Source: Rhyacophila brunnea (taxonomy: Eukaryota > Arthropoda > Insecta > Trichoptera > Rhyacophilidae). Taken from it: a stretch of 64,000 nucleotides of DNA. Shown in pieces: positions 35,893 through 49,100 of the stretch. Position 1 is the first letter of the stretch, and each line of letters opens with the position of its first letter. Below the pieces are notes generated by a model. It was given only the letters and a program-made list of their open reading frames with translations, did not search any database and was not told where the DNA came from. The stretch lies in NCBI GenBank assembly GCA_022495005.1, contig JAGYXB010002069.1, forward strand, positions 2,604,001-2,668,000, read 5' to 3'. Made by a program: the position numbers and the translations under genes.

Positions 35893-37180
35893 TCACATGT
35901 CCGCGTTGAACGAAGGACACTCGCCGTCTTCGGACCAGCTGTACTCCATGGGAGCGGCGGACAGGTCCTTAGTGATATTATTGGCGACCATCGCCAGCGC
36001 TCTTTCCGCCGGTCTCTCCCCGGCTCCGTCGCACTCCGACACGCTCTCGCAATCGCTGGAGCTGTGCGACGGGTCATCCAATGACACGTCGTCTTCGGAA
36101 TTGGTTCCGGAGATGAGAGCTTCGCCGGCCGATTCCTTAGGAACTGCTTCGCACTCTTGCAGCAGAACCAAGTCTCCGTTTGAAACGAGAGATTCAGTAT
36201 CGTAATCGTCTACTATTTGCATAGATTTATGTAATAAATTATTCTCTTTGGTATAAATCAAGTTCCCCTCTAGGCTCTCCATCTCTAAGGACAGAGCTGA
36301 TGAAGAATTCCGCTCTTCGTGGGAGAAAGATGAAGCGCGCGGCCTGGTCAAATTTCCACGTTCGCAGCTGCGTCTGCCGTTCTCTTTGGTGGGCGTGCTG
36401 GTTGCCCTCAGAGCGAACTGCTTGTGCTCCACCGAACCAGACCGGAAGAGTTTGCAGCCCCCGCGTTGGCCGACGGGCTCCAGACAGGAAGCGGACGCCG
36501 ATTGAGACAGCAGATGTCCTATAGAAGGAGGAGAGCACCCTTTAGGTCTGGACCGCTGCCTCTTCAGAGCCTCTCTGCCGGGCGGAGATGACGAAGTTCT
36601 GAATGAACCTCCGCGTCGCACGTACCTGGACGCCGTCTCTTCCGGTGCCTCTTCGATTTCCACAACCCAACTGACTGAATCGTTCTTCTCGACGACTCCT
36701 TTAATTTTAGGGGAATTGGGAGGAGAACAGTCGCTCATCTGGATGGATTCGATAGATCTGTTAGAATCACAGAAATCAGGTTTGATATCTGAAGAATCCT
36801 GACGAGCCGTCCGCTTGGGGGTAGATCTCCAATCGCCTCTCCGATCTTTGTAGTTGGTGGAATGCAGATACTTCTCGTTGAAGCTCGCAGTCATCCTGGA
36901 ATGTCCCCGGACAAACAGCGTGTCGGCGGGTAGACTGTGATTGACTCTGTCGCTCTCGCCCTCCCCCAGACTGAAGGAAGAGGAGAGAGCACCCCGGCGA
37001 GGGCTGGCCATGGCGGAGGGGTCGAGGCGGTTGCCGGACTGGGCGGCGATCAGGTTCACGACCTCCGTGTTGTGCTTGAGTTTGTACTGCAACTCTTCGT
37101 TGTAGAGGCACAGGCGGTTCTTTTGAGCGGCCATCTGGGTGAAGGATTCTTGCAGTTGTTTGTTTTGTTGCAACAAATTT
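35893..37180 (-). CDS. MTUS-like terminal exon with long Ser-rich tail
   Basis: Begins NLLQQNKQLQESFTQMAAQK, then RLCLYNEELQYKLKHN, the end of the coiled coil. SPRRG and about 380 residues rich in Ser, Pro, Arg and later Asp/Glu follow, ending SWSEDGECPSFNADM. Many SP/TP sites (for example SPPNSPKIK, STPTK) suggest proline-directed phosphorylation. I see no SxIP EB1-binding motif. GC content is clearly higher than in surrounding introns. Confidence 0.93.
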
Positions 37181-40100
37181 CTGAAATGAAACGGTATTTT
37201 TGTAACATAAATGCATCATAATATCGTTGAATTGACTTTGACAGTTTGAATTTAAATTGAAATTCCATAGGACAAAAATAAATTATTACTTAATTGTGGT
37301 CAATTGGTTAGAAAATGGTTTTAATATTAAGTAAAATAATTTATATATTGATTTCTCATTTATTTTGAAATATAATAAAAGTGAAACAAAGTAATAAAAC
37401 ATATCCTACGTTTTTGTGCAGTTACCTACACAATGAGCTGATTTTTGCCTAGAATACACTTTCTTCTCCCTTCATTTATGAAGCAATGAAATCGATTTTG
37501 GTAGTTTTAATGATAGCATCTTTGAGCACTTCCTCTGTTCAACAAATTGGCATTTAAATCTCAAAAATTAAAATAATGTGATGAGCCTGTTTTTGCCCTG
37601 TACCCTTCAAGTGGCATAAACATAGAATACAAAAATATTAAAACATGGAAACATGTATTATGTATCTTTGAAAGTGCCTTTAATAAAGCACTATTGCAGC
37701 GATTCCATACATGATTAAGATAAGCTATATGCGCTCCCTAAAGACACAGACATTTTCAATGATGTACTTTGCATTTTGTTTTTTAAACTTTATTTTATTG
37801 TTTAAAATTGTTTGTTGTTTATTATTTTTTCTTCTTCTCTCTTGTGAGAATAATATTTGTTATAATGTAAATCTCATGTTGTGAAAGTCCTGAATCTTGA
37901 TTTGTTATGTCCAATGTTTTGTACAGTTCGGTTATGAGGAATACAGCGGAAAACACATTTTGAAAATATCCGATATACTGGATTATTTGTTAGTTTGGGT
38001 TAGTTTAGGTTAGGTTTGGTTGGGTTAGGTTAGGTTAGGTTTGGTTAGGTTAACCTAACAAATAATTCAGTATATCGGCTATTTTCAAAATGTGTTTTCC
38101 GCTGTATTCCTCATAACCGAACCGTACAAAATAATTAAGCGATAAACTTACCATTTAACTCATTTAATGTAGAATTTACTTAGTTCATTGTGTTTCCTGA
38201 AGATCTTTGGAAAAATTGATAGGTCGGGAATAAACAGAGAATAAAATGAAGAACTTACGTAAACAAAATAAACAAAAAAAACACAGCCACATTCAATTCA
38301 TAATATTATTCAACTTACGCTTCTTCGTTAAGTTTCCTTTCAAGCTGTGCCCTGAGGTCTTCAGCGGTGTCTGCGAGCGTAGCTGATCGCTGCAGAGCGG
38401 CAGGTAAGCGGCAAGCTGCTTGCTCTAACTCTTCATTTTGCTTCCGAAGACTGTTCAAATCTATGATCTTCAGCTCCAAAACTGCCTTCAAAGATTCAAC
38501 TTCTGCCTTAAGCGTGTCTTCTTGCTGAAATGTTCAAATATCATTTAAATAATGTGTACAACACCACCTCTCATAAAACTATTATAATATGACACATCAA
38601 AATATTATTATTATATGAAAGTATTACAAGTAGAATAATATTCATCTTGAAGTAAGTATAAATCAGGGCATGTTTGACAATTGTAAAGCATGTACTCGAT
38701 TGGAGGAAAAGATAGAATGTTGAGCTCTATAGTTGGTATGCACAGTCTAGAGCAGTCATTCTCAAAGTGGGCGATAACGCCCCCTTGTGGGCGCTGGAGG
38801 CGTTCAGGGGGGCAGTAGAAGGCTCAAAGAAAATAAGCGTGCGTTAAGGAAATCTAGAGGGGCGACGGCAGATAAATTCTATCTATAAACAGCTACTGTA
38901 CAAAAGATCAGGCAGACATGAATTTAATAATTTCCGCAATTCAGCAGTATCCTTCAGTAACGATGACTTGCTTATTTACTGTCAGCACTTGAAGAACCTC
39001 CACGATGATTTAACGAAGAAACGATTCCAGGACATTTTTAACAAGGACATACCAGACTGGGTGTTGGATCCTTTTCAAATGTCAACACAGTAGGATCATC
39101 CCAGTTGAACTTATAGAACTGACAACAAATGGAGAATTAAAAATTATATTCAAGAATAGCTACAAAGAATTTTGGCTACAGAAGCGAATTTCTCAACTGT
39201 ACCCTGGGTTATGGTCAGTTGTTCAACAATTTCTCCCATCGTCGTATTTGTGTGAACGTAGATTTAGTGCTGTAGCAACGTTGCTAACTAAAAAGAGAAA
39301 TCCGCTGCAAGTTACTGAACATGCGGCGACTTACAGCTGTTTTTAAGTGAATTCGAGCCAGATATTAACAAACTCATCAAAATGCATCAGATTCATCCTT
39401 CAAATTAGATAAGTTTTAAATTCAAAGCCTTCTTTTAATGTTAATAAAAATACTTCTAAATATGATTAAGTAGGTATGAGTTTTATTTCTCTCATTCAAA
39501 CATTCCTTGATCTCAGAAATAGGATATGGGTCACACCCAAGATATCATATCCATATAATAATGCATGTGTAAAAATTATATTTGCAACAACTGTTTTTAA
39601 GATATGCAACAGATGGTAATGAAAAAGGTAAGTTAAAAAATGACTATGGTGGTTAAGTGTTATGCACAGTATAAACAACAATGACCCACCTAAGGAAGTA
39701 ACGTTGAGCATTCCAATAGAGCACAGAAGAAAACAAGGGCCAAAAATTCGATGGCTCTACATAACTACCGATCACTGCCGCAAGCTCGGGATACTGAATT
39801 GGAAAGTGGTCAATTCTGAGCGGTGAGTTGTAAACCAGCGCCCACACAAGAGTTGTCACACTCAATTATAATTATAACTATGCCCTCTATTGTATTATTA
39901 TGCTATGTATCTATAACCTACCCGTGATAGACTTTTGAGTTATGTTTATCCTCGATGTTTCGGGCTCCATTATCAAGAGATAAAATATTGAAATATATTA
40001 TTTTATTGGGTGTATTAGTGCGAATGCGGATCATAGTGTGTGGAAAATTGGTCTGTTTCGCAGAGAGCAAACGTTGCTCAGAGTAAAAAGAGGGTACTGT

Positions 40101-43100
40101 ACTGTGTCTGTTGCGATGACCAAAGATACTATATTCGATATTGGACCGGAAGGCATAATGTTTTTAAGCTAAACACCATTGTCCTTATTAATTTTGTCAG
40201 GGTTCCTGTGAAATTCGATAAACTCATTTACTAAGCGCGAAAAATATCTCGTCTTAGTGTCAAACCTATCGAGAAACACGATTTATCGACAATAATATTA
40301 ACCTTGCAAGGCGGTGATTGATTTCTTCTGAGGTCATCCGCAAGCTGTTTAGCTTGCTTCAATTCCTCGATGAGGGTCCGTCGTTCCGCCTCCCGGCTCT
40401 GACCGGCTCGTTCCACCTGCGCAAACCTCGCACGGCTCTCTCCTACTTCTTTCTTGAGCTCACCCAGAGTCACCTGAAATCATAAGAAAACGTGTAAATT
40501 ATCATACATGTTACAAGACGAAACGTATTGTCAACACGTATAAACAATGTCCAATAACTTTTTCAATCGAGAATATAGGCGGCCCTCGACTTTCGTACGT
40601 AATTGGTTACTGAAAATGTATTCGAATGTTGAATGTTCGAAAGTAGAGGGATGTAAAAAAAACATCCAAAATTGTACTTTAAATTATTTATTTTATCAAT
40701 GGGTATAATAAAGTTAACGAGGCGTATTACCAATCAGGTGTTTTCTTTACAAACTTGTCAAGAGATAGTTGAATATCACCCTTTTACGTATTTGAGAAGG
40801 TGACGGGGAGCGGAGGAGAGAAGAGCGACTGCATGGAAACGCACATGTTTTACATTTTCACCAAAAATCTGAATTTTAAGAAACGTATGAAATAGCGAAT
40901 TGTGCAAAAGTAGAACATTTGAAAGTCGAGGGCCACCTGTATATAGGTAAAGGGTAATACTATATTTGTACTTTTATTTTAAGCTTATAACTCATTATGC
41001 TCTTATGACGAAGATGTTGTAGAACCAAATATATAGAATTTTAAAGGTATAAATGACATCTATCTATGTATATTTTAATGTAGATTGACAACGCTTAAAT
41101 TAAACAATAATAAATGTGATTAATAGGTATTAGTTTGTTTTATTTTAATCATGATTGGATGATGATACATGGTCAAGTTAATGGCCAAATGGGTTGGAAT
41201 CCCCAAAGAATGGCACTTTGATTAAGGATGCTTGGTGTGAAAGGACACACGAAACACACAATATTATATTGACTGAAAAAAGTCAGTTTGGCCTTGCTGT
41301 GAGATTTGAACCCACAACCAGTGGAACTAAACGTTGGTAACTAAACTTAACTATTGGTAAATGTGGGTATTAATACAATTTTAATATATGGATAAAAATT
41401 ACCTTTAGATTCCTAATTTCGTTGGACAGAGCAGCACTGTCCTCCAAGGCAGCTCTATACTTATTGTCATGCTCCGTGGTGACAGCCAAGATCCTCGCAT
41501 TGTACTTTGACTCCTGGGTTACCAGCTCACTCTCCAACCTCGTTATCTCACTCAGGCATTCCGCCACTGGAACAAAATAAGTATCTATTATACCTAGTCC
41601 ATTGATAATATCACAACATATATCTTTTGCGATGGGGTTGTGCTGTTATCCGCATGGTGACACAAAAAACAAGGAGATTGAACATCGTTATCATCGAAAA
41701 ACAAATTAAGTACATTATATATTCGCCTTGATTTATATATATATATCTATTATGCAAGCATGTGTCTTTGTTGTGCGATTGTATAAATCACACATGCATT
41801 GGTATTAAAATCGACACATTCTTCAGCAATGAATAATATTATTGTTACCCTATACATTGCTTTACTTATAATATAAAAAATAGTAAGTTTTATTACTGAG
41901 CACATCGAAAATAATGTTGGCATGTGACACTGCCACCTGGTAATTTTAAGCTGGTAAGGAATAATAATAAAAGTATACCATAATCTTTATTCATTATAAT
42001 GGTAACAATATGGAGAGAAACATTCGTCCATCATCAGCTGGGGTCAATCTACTTCGTCTGAAAGCCTCCCTGTACCCAGCTCCTTCAATTCCTCTCGATT
42101 CTTGACTCTACGTATCGCTATTAAAGACTTAGACACAGCGGGTTTTAAGGCGGGTGGTTTTGTGACCATTGATTAACCCACTGGATGACAGCATTAGTCC
42201 AAATGTTGCGGAGATAAATGTCCAGCAATTTTAGCAGTTTGGCGAAGTACCTATCCTACATAGATTTATCCTGTTTACAACATTAATTAATTCTTACATG
42301 CTTGCTGGTCAGCTCGCTGCGCTTGGAGGGCGCGCTGTAACCTGGTGGCGGCCTCTGACAACTGCACTCTGGCACCTGCTGCTTGTGCACGCCATTTTGG
42401 TGCATTCAATGCGTCCAACTGAAAAAATAAAATTGTTACATTAATAAAACAAAAACTAAATAAAACACTAAAGGATTTTTTTCAAATAATGCATATAAGA
42501 AGAATTCTTTGATCCAGATACACGTAGGACATACCTATAAGTAGGTACTCAGTTTCTTGATTATATTGTCCGTAGGAGCACCAATGGATTTGGAGGGGCA
42601 GTAGGATGCTAAAGTGCCCAGTGGGTCTATTCTATACTTATCGACCGCTAATGTGATAAAGTAATAAATATTATCAAACTTAGGGTAGGTTTGTATCAAA
42701 GTATTTAACAGTTACAATAAGTTGGTAGTAATTGTTGCAATAAGTGCTATATTTTAACAGCACCTCTCTTGGCTATGATAAAATTTAGAGCGAGATAGAC
42801 AGTTTTGACGGCTAACTTATTGTAAGAATTATAATACCTCAATACAAATATGTAATAAATACTATCACTTTAGCGGTTGATAGTCACCTTGTGTATAGAA
42901 TAGACCCGCAGGTGAAGAACGCTACGGGCTTCTCTCTACCAGAGGTGCGGAGCGCAGGAATGAATGGCAGATGGTCATTGAGGGTAACCAGGGATCAAAA
43001 AAAAGGGAAGTAGGTTACCGTCTAAGAAAGTGCAATAAATTCTTGAGTGTGGAGAAAGATCTCAAATGTTATATTCATTAAAGAATATGTCATATTCATA

Positions 43101-46100
43101 TATTATATATGTCACGGTATCGAAATACGCATTCAATATAGGTAATATTTGAGAACTTTCAATGAGCTTTGTATTTCTTGCGTTTTATGGGCTGGCCGTC
43201 ATCAAGTCATAAACCAAAATAAGTCTTGGTTTATGACGACTGATTATCGCATTTATATATTATTATTAATGTAAAGTAGGTATGTGACTTCAGTCTTGGG
43301 TAACTGCTCCCGAGACATTCCCAGTCATAAAAAAATGATGCTTCACATCCAAACGTAGGGTCGCGTGATACGCCCGATTAATACCGAGTGTTGTGTTGGT
43401 GGGGTCATTAACTGACGTGAGGACGTGAAGAACTCTTTACATTGTGTTGCATAGCATTTCTCCTAAGGGCACTGTTTATTAGAAAGTGTCTGTAAAATCA
43501 GTCAAAGCATGCTTGAGTGCATGGCGGCCTCAGTCTTGGGTATCAGCTCATGCGCATCTATTCTATACACAAGACTGCTATCGGCCACTATTGGTGGCTA
43601 TCGAGGGTAGTTTATCATATTTATATATTGAGGTATTGTAATAAAATTGTTAGAATAAAGTAGCTGTCTAAACTGTCAAACCTGTCAATATTGCTCTAAA
43701 AGTTAACACTGCCAACAGAGGTGCTGTAACAAGAACTTATTATAACAATTATAATACCTCAATAAATAAATATGACAAACTACCCTCGATAGCCGCCGAT
43801 AGCAGTCTTGTGTATATAATAGATGCGCCGAGACATTTCCAGGCGTAAAAACTGCTGATGCTAGACCAAACGTAACCGTAGGGCTCTTGATATAAGGTAA
43901 ATCCAGGACTCGAAATGGACCGGAGCGCCGTTCCGGTTCGTGAAATCGGTAAAGTTATCGCTCCGTCTCGTGGAAAAAATAATTTGACCGTCTGAGCTTG
44001 ATATGCCATGTAACAAAAAATCTAACATACTTATTTTTATAAAATACATATAAAATTTAATAACTATGTTGATATCTTCAAAAAATGTCGAGCGCTCCGG
44101 TTCGCAAACTTTTCGATTTCGAGCGCTGGGTAAATCATTCTACAGTGGCACAATAGGCGATTCGCGCGTGTATTGAATTGCTTGCGAAAATGCCTGTTTC
44201 AATGCTAGCAAACAATACCACTACAACTGCAAGCCGCGGTTGTCCTACCTATGGTGCCACTGTAAAACGATTTACCTATACATTCGATGAAGACCGATTG
44301 TAGTGCGGGACGGGTTTGGTTTCGAGGGTTCTATGCGCAGAACAGATAATAAATATAATTACGATAGGCAATATTCAATAACACTACATTTTGATTGAAT
44401 GTGTGAGTGCCCTACGAAAATGAAACACGTATTATGCACGTGTAACATTGTGTGTAATCATTGCCGACTGAAGAGAAAGCCAATACATTCACGACTGGTC
44501 CTACCTTTCCGCCCCTCCGCTTGTCTATGGATGACCTGTTATTGCCATTGACTATAGAGTGATCATACTGACGCGTCTTTCGCGTTCAAGTGAAGTATAA
44601 GTATAGATGAGTTAAAATAGTTAAATGATAATTAATACACTAGCATTAATACACCTTCTACAAATGTAATGGATAGATCAATGCTACATATTTTTTGGAA
44701 ATCGATATTACCACCGGCTTTTGTGTGAAAGACTAGTCTGATTTTGACAGCTGAAGAATAACAGGAATGTATATTATTCATAAATAACACTGATAGCTAA
44801 CATATTTGATGTGCGAATTTTTTTAAAATCCAATTTGAAACGAGAAAGGGCGAATCAATATGTCAAGCAATCTGGGATCTGATTTTGACAGCTGAAAAGT
44901 GGACCACTCGTTGCTTGTGCAAAAAGTTATGCTCAGGCTTTATTAATCTAAAGATGGCGTTGGTGTAATACACCAATATTAAATGATTGCATAAACCGAA
45001 AGCAGTTGTCAGTATTCGACGTATGACGTATTCTTGACACGTGTTAAAATTTATCCCGTATTCTTCCTTACTCGAGATCGTTTACCTGCTACTCCTTACC
45101 CATTAGATATTTTAGTTCCCATTATTTCTGAGTTCAGATTTCAGAGGAGGTCTAATTATTGGAGTGAGGAACAACTATTACAAAGAAGCGTATGACAATA
45201 TTTATATACAGTTATTTTTTTGTTACTTCTTGAAAGTTCCATAAGTTTAGGTATGGTTATTCTTTCTGCCCTGATATTGAATAATAAATAATTACCCGCG
45301 AAACTGTAACGACAGCATTTTTATTGTGTGTGGGTGTTTTCGAGAAAACTGTGTGCCGAATTATTAACTCAGTTAAAATATTTCGACTTATGACACATTT
45401 CCAGCACGCGACTGGCCTCAAAACGCCATGAGTGATTTTTCATAGTATTCTGTAAATTTTCAAAGAAATAATTTCCATATCCATTCACGGGATTATTCGG
45501 AAAATTCATTAATAAATACCATTGCTTGGTGAACGCAAATTTTCATGTCTTCGCAAACTTAGCTAAGTATCTAAATAAAGCTCAAATTGCATTGACAGAT
45601 TGAAGTCACTTTTGAGTCGTGACCGAATTGGAACAATTCCTATTATTTGGGCACGATTTACCCGAAGATTACCATGAACCAGTGGCGAAGGGTGGATGTA
45701 GGCTGTTAAGATTCGATATAAATAGTGCACATTAAACTTTGTCAGTCATTCGTATTTGCTTTTATTGAACTAAGACTACAATTTACAGATGGTGTTGGTT
45801 AGTTTTTAAAATTCAATTAAACCTTGCCTAAACCAAACCATAATAGTTTTGATATGTTATGGGCGATTCGACAAAATAGCGCACACCTTTTCAATCATAC
45901 TTATTTGTTTTCGTTGGATTAAGAATGCATATTACACATGGTGTAGGTTAAGTTTTTTAAATTCATTAAGCCCTGCCTAACCAAACCATAATCGATAAAA
46001 AATATTATTCTATCTACCTATAAAATATCCAAAATTGTCTATGGTTGAATGGCATAATTTTAGATATAATAGACGATTTTTTTACTATTATCTATGACTT

Positions 46101-49100
46101 GGTTTTTGCAGTGTTTAATTGAATTTTAAAAAAATTCAACAATTCCATCTGTAAATTGTAGACTTAGTTCAATGAACACAAATACGTATGACTGACAAAG
46201 TTTATTGTGGACTATTTATGTCGGATCTTAACAGCTTACTTCCACCCTTCGCCACTGCCGTGAACGTACGAAAATATGCGAATTAACCTTGAGCTTTCAA
46301 GTATGTTAGTGTCCGCTTGTATCGTGTGCGTTGTCTTGTTTTTGAGACACGCTTCATAATATTAAAATTAAAGCAAAAATTGGATGTCTCGGATGGTTAC
46401 ATATTACATCAGTTCCACGGGTCTTTCACTGACATAGAACTTGCGTGTCGTAGAATCCCGAGAGGAGTGGGGTCGGCCCGTTGAGAGGACGATCCTCAAT
46501 CATGGAGTCTTAACGTAGTGGAAGAAGTAATATTCCATGCGTCACCGAAATCATCTTTATTACATGATCGAGGATGATTATCACGCCCAAGTCATTGTTT
46601 ACGTTGAAAACAAAATACGTTAACACCTATCTACAACCGTGTTAACTAATTTATTTTAAATGGTTAAAAGCGTTGTTGTGGTTTACGTGGCACCAAATAC
46701 GGGGGCGGCATTATATATCATAAATATAATGATACAGATAATATTATTATATTATAACTATATCGTCTCATAACCTCAATTCGAAAGGAATTGACAAGCT
46801 TAATGTAACGGCTTAATAATTTGTTTGACCAAATATTTTGAGGTATTCCTGGCAAGTTTTTGAGGTTACGAGGGTACTAGGTCTGATGGAATGTCTCCAT
46901 GATTGACCATTCGATATCTGCAATCTAAAACACAACTATAATATTTCCCGCGCTTTCACTGGATGCTATAAATTTTATAAACATTAACGTAACAATCATC
47001 AGCTGCAGGTGTAGCAACAATGTAACAAAAAAACTCCACTTCAGTAAAAATAGCTGATCGATAAATTAAATTAGTGATGTGGCAATATTTAAATAATTAT
47101 TACAAGTGAATAAAATTGTGTTAAAACATAATTATTTTAATGATATGCCCATCAACATATTAGTAATACAAAGGTACTTAAATTGTGTTTCATTTTTAAA
47201 TCTGTGCAGCAAAATTATTATATTATTAACCATTTTTTTTACCATGTCGGGTCTTAAGAAGATCATTTTATTATGGGCCTCCAAATTGTGTTAACAAATT
47301 TTTATTTATACGAGAAATAGTGCATGTTAACAGTTCGAATAATTAGGTCTATACTATAATTCGAAACATACAATACATTGAAATACAATATGTATATTGT
47401 GTATTTACCAGATCCAGAATTCGAACCTGGGACCCACGACATTGCAAGCCCACGCGTAAGCCGCTCACCCGTCGTTATTTATTGAGTTATAGTTGCAGGG
47501 TACTATTAAACCATTAGCTGATACAATATTAACTAAATGATACTGATAGTCATATACTTAGGAAGTAATGGTATATTAACTACATCGTTATGCGGAAAAC
47601 GAATTACTTAACCAACCCTCCTAAATCCAATTATTTTACTACTCCTAATTTAACTAGTAAAAAAATAACAAAAGATGCCAACCAGCTGCTAAAAATCATG
47701 AACTGGAAAAGACGTGCGGAGGACCGTTCCGGCTGGAGGACGGCGGTGGAGGAGGCCAGGGCTCGACTTGAGCTGTAGCGCCATCGAAGAAGAAGAAGAA
47801 GAATTTAACTAATAACAACTAATCTAATATTTAACATAATATACCTATGTTGTCAACATTGTATACAATACTAAGTACCTACTAATATATTAATAATTTT
47901 ATAAACAATTATAAATGTGAATATATACATGATAAATAAAATAATTACCTATGTAGTTTCTAATAATAAGTTATGTATCACTAACGGATCAAGATGACAA
48001 TTCAATTTGAAAAGGTAAATATTATATAGGTAAATAAACATGATAGTGAAGATGATTTTAATTAAACTATTATGATCATCATTAGTAAATGGGTAGCACA
48101 GTATAAAGGTCGAGCGCTGAGTTACATTAATAATTTAAACCAGCGCCATCTTTGAGTCGGCAATGGTTAAACCCTTCATTCGAAAATTAAAAAAAATGTT
48201 TATTGAGCGTTATTGCCCAAACAAAATTGCGCCACAGGCGATATTGTCTATACAGATACAAATATACGTTTATGATGGCGAAAGTGATCGGAGAAATACA
48301 CGAAAATGTATTTTTAATAATAATAATCCAACATTATTAAAACTTATTTATACAAAAGACTCTTTACTATATTCAATGCGTAATAATTTGGGGACACGTT
48401 TACTAATATTTTTATTTAAATTAAAACTTTAAAGTCGACTTCCCAAAACAAATAAAACACTAAAACTTAGAGGGAGACGAAATAGTATTTAGTATCATAC
48501 TATGTTTTTTATACGATAGTAATATCTTGTGATTTATAGGCATTCTTGTTAGCAGTGAAATATTGATATGTACGTGTATGTCTTTATTATTTATTTTTAA
48601 TTGTATTTTAAAAATGGCATAGCCCCGTGACCACCCGTTGGATATGTCTACAATTGGACACGTCTGAAGAATGGGTACTTAGGTATTTACTAATTACCGA
48701 GTTTGAAAGATAAATAATATAAGAAATTGTAAACACACAGAAGATGTTTACATTGCTAATGGTGAGTCAAGAAATATAAGTCAACGTGTCTGTACAATTT
48801 GACATTTGATTTCCTTTCCGGACACCCTTAAATAAAGGTTTAGTTGCAACACTAGTCCGACAACAAGAAATTGGCAATAACAGGAAGTCGCTGTAGTCGC
48901 ATATAGAAGACTTCTCAGTGACGTACCTGTCATGGCGGCCACACGCGCACGGCAGGCGTGTTTAAATAATATATAGGCTCTCTTTTTAGATGCGACTCAT
49001 TTTCTTCTTAGCAATAAACCAAAAGTTTACTAATAATAATTTTAACATCACTCCTGATTAATTTGGACATATTTTTTTATTATAAAAAGCTTCAAATCAC

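Noticed and set aside
36937..37221. Plus-strand frames opposite the MTUS-like terminal exon (also 35833-36538)
   Set aside because: Shadows of the well-supported minus-strand exon, caused by its higher GC content.
37990..38050. Interstitial telomere
   Set aside because: The unit is TTAGGT, not TTAGG, and it is the loop of a foldback element.
39653..39865. Minus-strand 70-codon frame with hydrophobic and aromatic residues
   Set aside because: It looks somewhat protein-like (YVEPSNFWPLFSSVLYWNAQ) but has no convincing splice sites or recognised family, and lies next to a hAT fossil within an intron.
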